A stretch of DNA of 32,844 nucleotides from an uncultured Cytophagaceae bacterium (lineage in GTDB: Bacteria > Bacteroidota > Bacteroidia > Cytophagales > Spirosomataceae): the NCBI GenBank assembly GCA_903907745.1, contig CAIVPF010000094.1, forward strand, positions 1 through 32,844, read 5' to 3'. Below, piece after piece: positions 32,144 to 32,844 of this stretch (positions within the stretch are counted from its first letter, which is position 1; every line of letters begins with the position of its first letter). A model generated the notes under the pieces. It saw only the letters and a program-made list of their open reading frames with translations. It had not been told where the DNA came from and searched no databases. The position numbers and the translations under genes were made by a program.

Positions 32144-32844
32144 ATGCCTAATTCCATCATTTCCATCCGTCACTTGGCGAAACGTTTCGGTCAATTCGAA
32201 GCCGTCAAGGACCTCAGCCTAGATGTTCACCAGGGGGATGTGTATGGATTTTTAGGCCCCAACGGTGCCGGCAAAAGTACCACCATGCGCTGCATGCTTT
32301 CCTTAATTAGACCAAATCATGGTGAGATCCACCTTTTCGGCAAGGACCTACGTAGCAACCGAGCTTCCATTTTAGCCCGAGTCGGTTGCCTCATCGAAAA
32401 ACCTGATTTTTATAAATTCCTTTCGGCCTATCGGAATTTGGATTTGTTTTCCAACATTTCCGGAAAACCATCAAGCAAAAAAGAAATCTACGAAATGCTG
32501 GAATTCGTAGGACTCCAAGGCCGCGAAAAAGACCACGTGGGCGGATTTTCACACGGAATGCGTCAGCGCTTAGGCATCGCCCAGACGCTTCTGCATAATC
32601 CTGACTTGATCGTTTTGGATGAACCTACCACCGGTTTAGATCCACAAGGGATCATCGATATGCGAAATTTAATCCTCCGACTAAAAACCGAACAACATAA
32701 AACCATCGTTTTTTCATCACACAACTTAGCCGAAGTAGAGATTTTGTGTAACCGCATGGTCATCATTCACCAAGGCAAAAGCATCGTCGAGGGATCTGTC
32801 CAAGAACTCCTCCATGAACAGGATCAGGTCATCCGTATACAAAG
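32144..32844 (+). CDS. ABC transporter ATP-binding protein (CcmA/BcrA type), 3'-truncated
   Basis: The frame from the ATG at 32144 is open to the end of the window (233 codons), so the gene is cut. All nucleotide-binding motifs are present: FLGPNGAGKSTT (Walker A), a Q-loop region LIEKPDFYKFLSAYRNL, the signature FSHGMRQRL (Ser-His-Gly-Met in place of the usual LSGGQ, as in BcrA/NatA-like ATPases), LIVLDEPTTGLDP (Walker B) and FSSHNLAEVE (H-loop). Such ATPases pair with a separate membrane subunit, normally the next gene, here outside the window. Drug, lipid or gliding-related export are all possible. Confidence 0.93.
   Translation, partial: MPNSIISIRHLAKRFGQFEAVKDLSLDVHQGDVYGFLGPNGAGKSTTMRCMLSLIRPNHGEIHLFGKDLRSNRASILARVGCLIEKPDFYKFLSAYRNLDLFSNISGKPSSKKEIYEMLEFVGLQGREKDHVGGFSHGMRQRLGIAQTLLHNPDLIVLDEPTTGLDPQGIIDMRNLILRLKTEQHKTIVFSSHNLAEVEILCNRMVIIHQGKSIVEGSVQELLHEQDQVIRIQ

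Overview
The window looks like chromosomal DNA of a Bacteroidota bacterium, probably a Cytophagales-type environmental glycan degrader. Support comes from the gene families (exported Gfo/Idh/MocA oxidoreductases, DUF1080, DUF5009, DUF4965, FucP-type MFS, GH95-like, GH30), from abundant lipoprotein and Tat signals, and from the near absence of Shine-Dalgarno sequences. The genus is not determined. No rRNA, tRNA, phage, insertion sequence or CRISPR was seen. Both ends cut a gene: a serine hydrolase on the left and an ABC transporter ATPase on the right.

Bases 857-17951 form a coherent carbohydrate-oxidation and amino-sugar locus in three units. (i) A minus-strand pair holds a Tat-exported Gfo/Idh/MocA oxidoreductase and a small secreted two-domain protein. 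(ii) Divergent from it is a plus-strand trio: FucP-type sugar permease, second Tat-exported Gfo/Idh protein, and DUF1080 (3-keto-glycoside hydrolase-like) lipoprotein. (iii) Converging on that trio is an eight-gene minus-strand operon read from 17951 to 6221: DUF4965/GtaA-like protein, PL8 polysaccharide lyase, Tat-exported TIM-barrel isomerase/epimerase, GMC oxidoreductase, third Gfo/Idh protein, DUF5009 NagX-like acyltransferase, NagB-like deaminase and NagA deacetylase. Most gaps are 2-8 bp, with one of 64 bp and one 8-bp overlap. The set suggests cleavage of a uronate/amino-sugar polymer outside the cytoplasm, oxidation and hydrolysis of the fragments in the periplasm, uptake by the MFS permease and entry of amino sugars through NagA/NagB. 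This scheme is inference. No SusC/SusD pair, sulfatase, GH88 or sugar kinase is present.

Bases 17952-18409 are non-coding and hold a compact set of inverted repeats that may form a small minus-strand RNA with its own terminator. Then come a GH95-like glycosidase gene split by a frameshift (18410-20754), a multicopper oxidase lipoprotein, a GH30 glycosidase, a Tat-exported URO-D-like protein and a ChaN-like protein.

Bases 26077-26541 are a dense mosaic of direct and inverted repeats between two convergent genes. By hand counts, base-composition asymmetry between the strands reverses across this array, independently of gene direction.

The right end (26551-32844) holds a polytopic membrane protein, a secreted alpha/beta-hydrolase esterase, an SGNH lipoprotein, a paralogue of the small two-domain protein, a PIG-L deacetylase and the start of an ABC ATPase gene. 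A 9-mer, TAAACCTAT, lies 3-7 nt before the start codon of five genes and appears nowhere else that I could find in the window.
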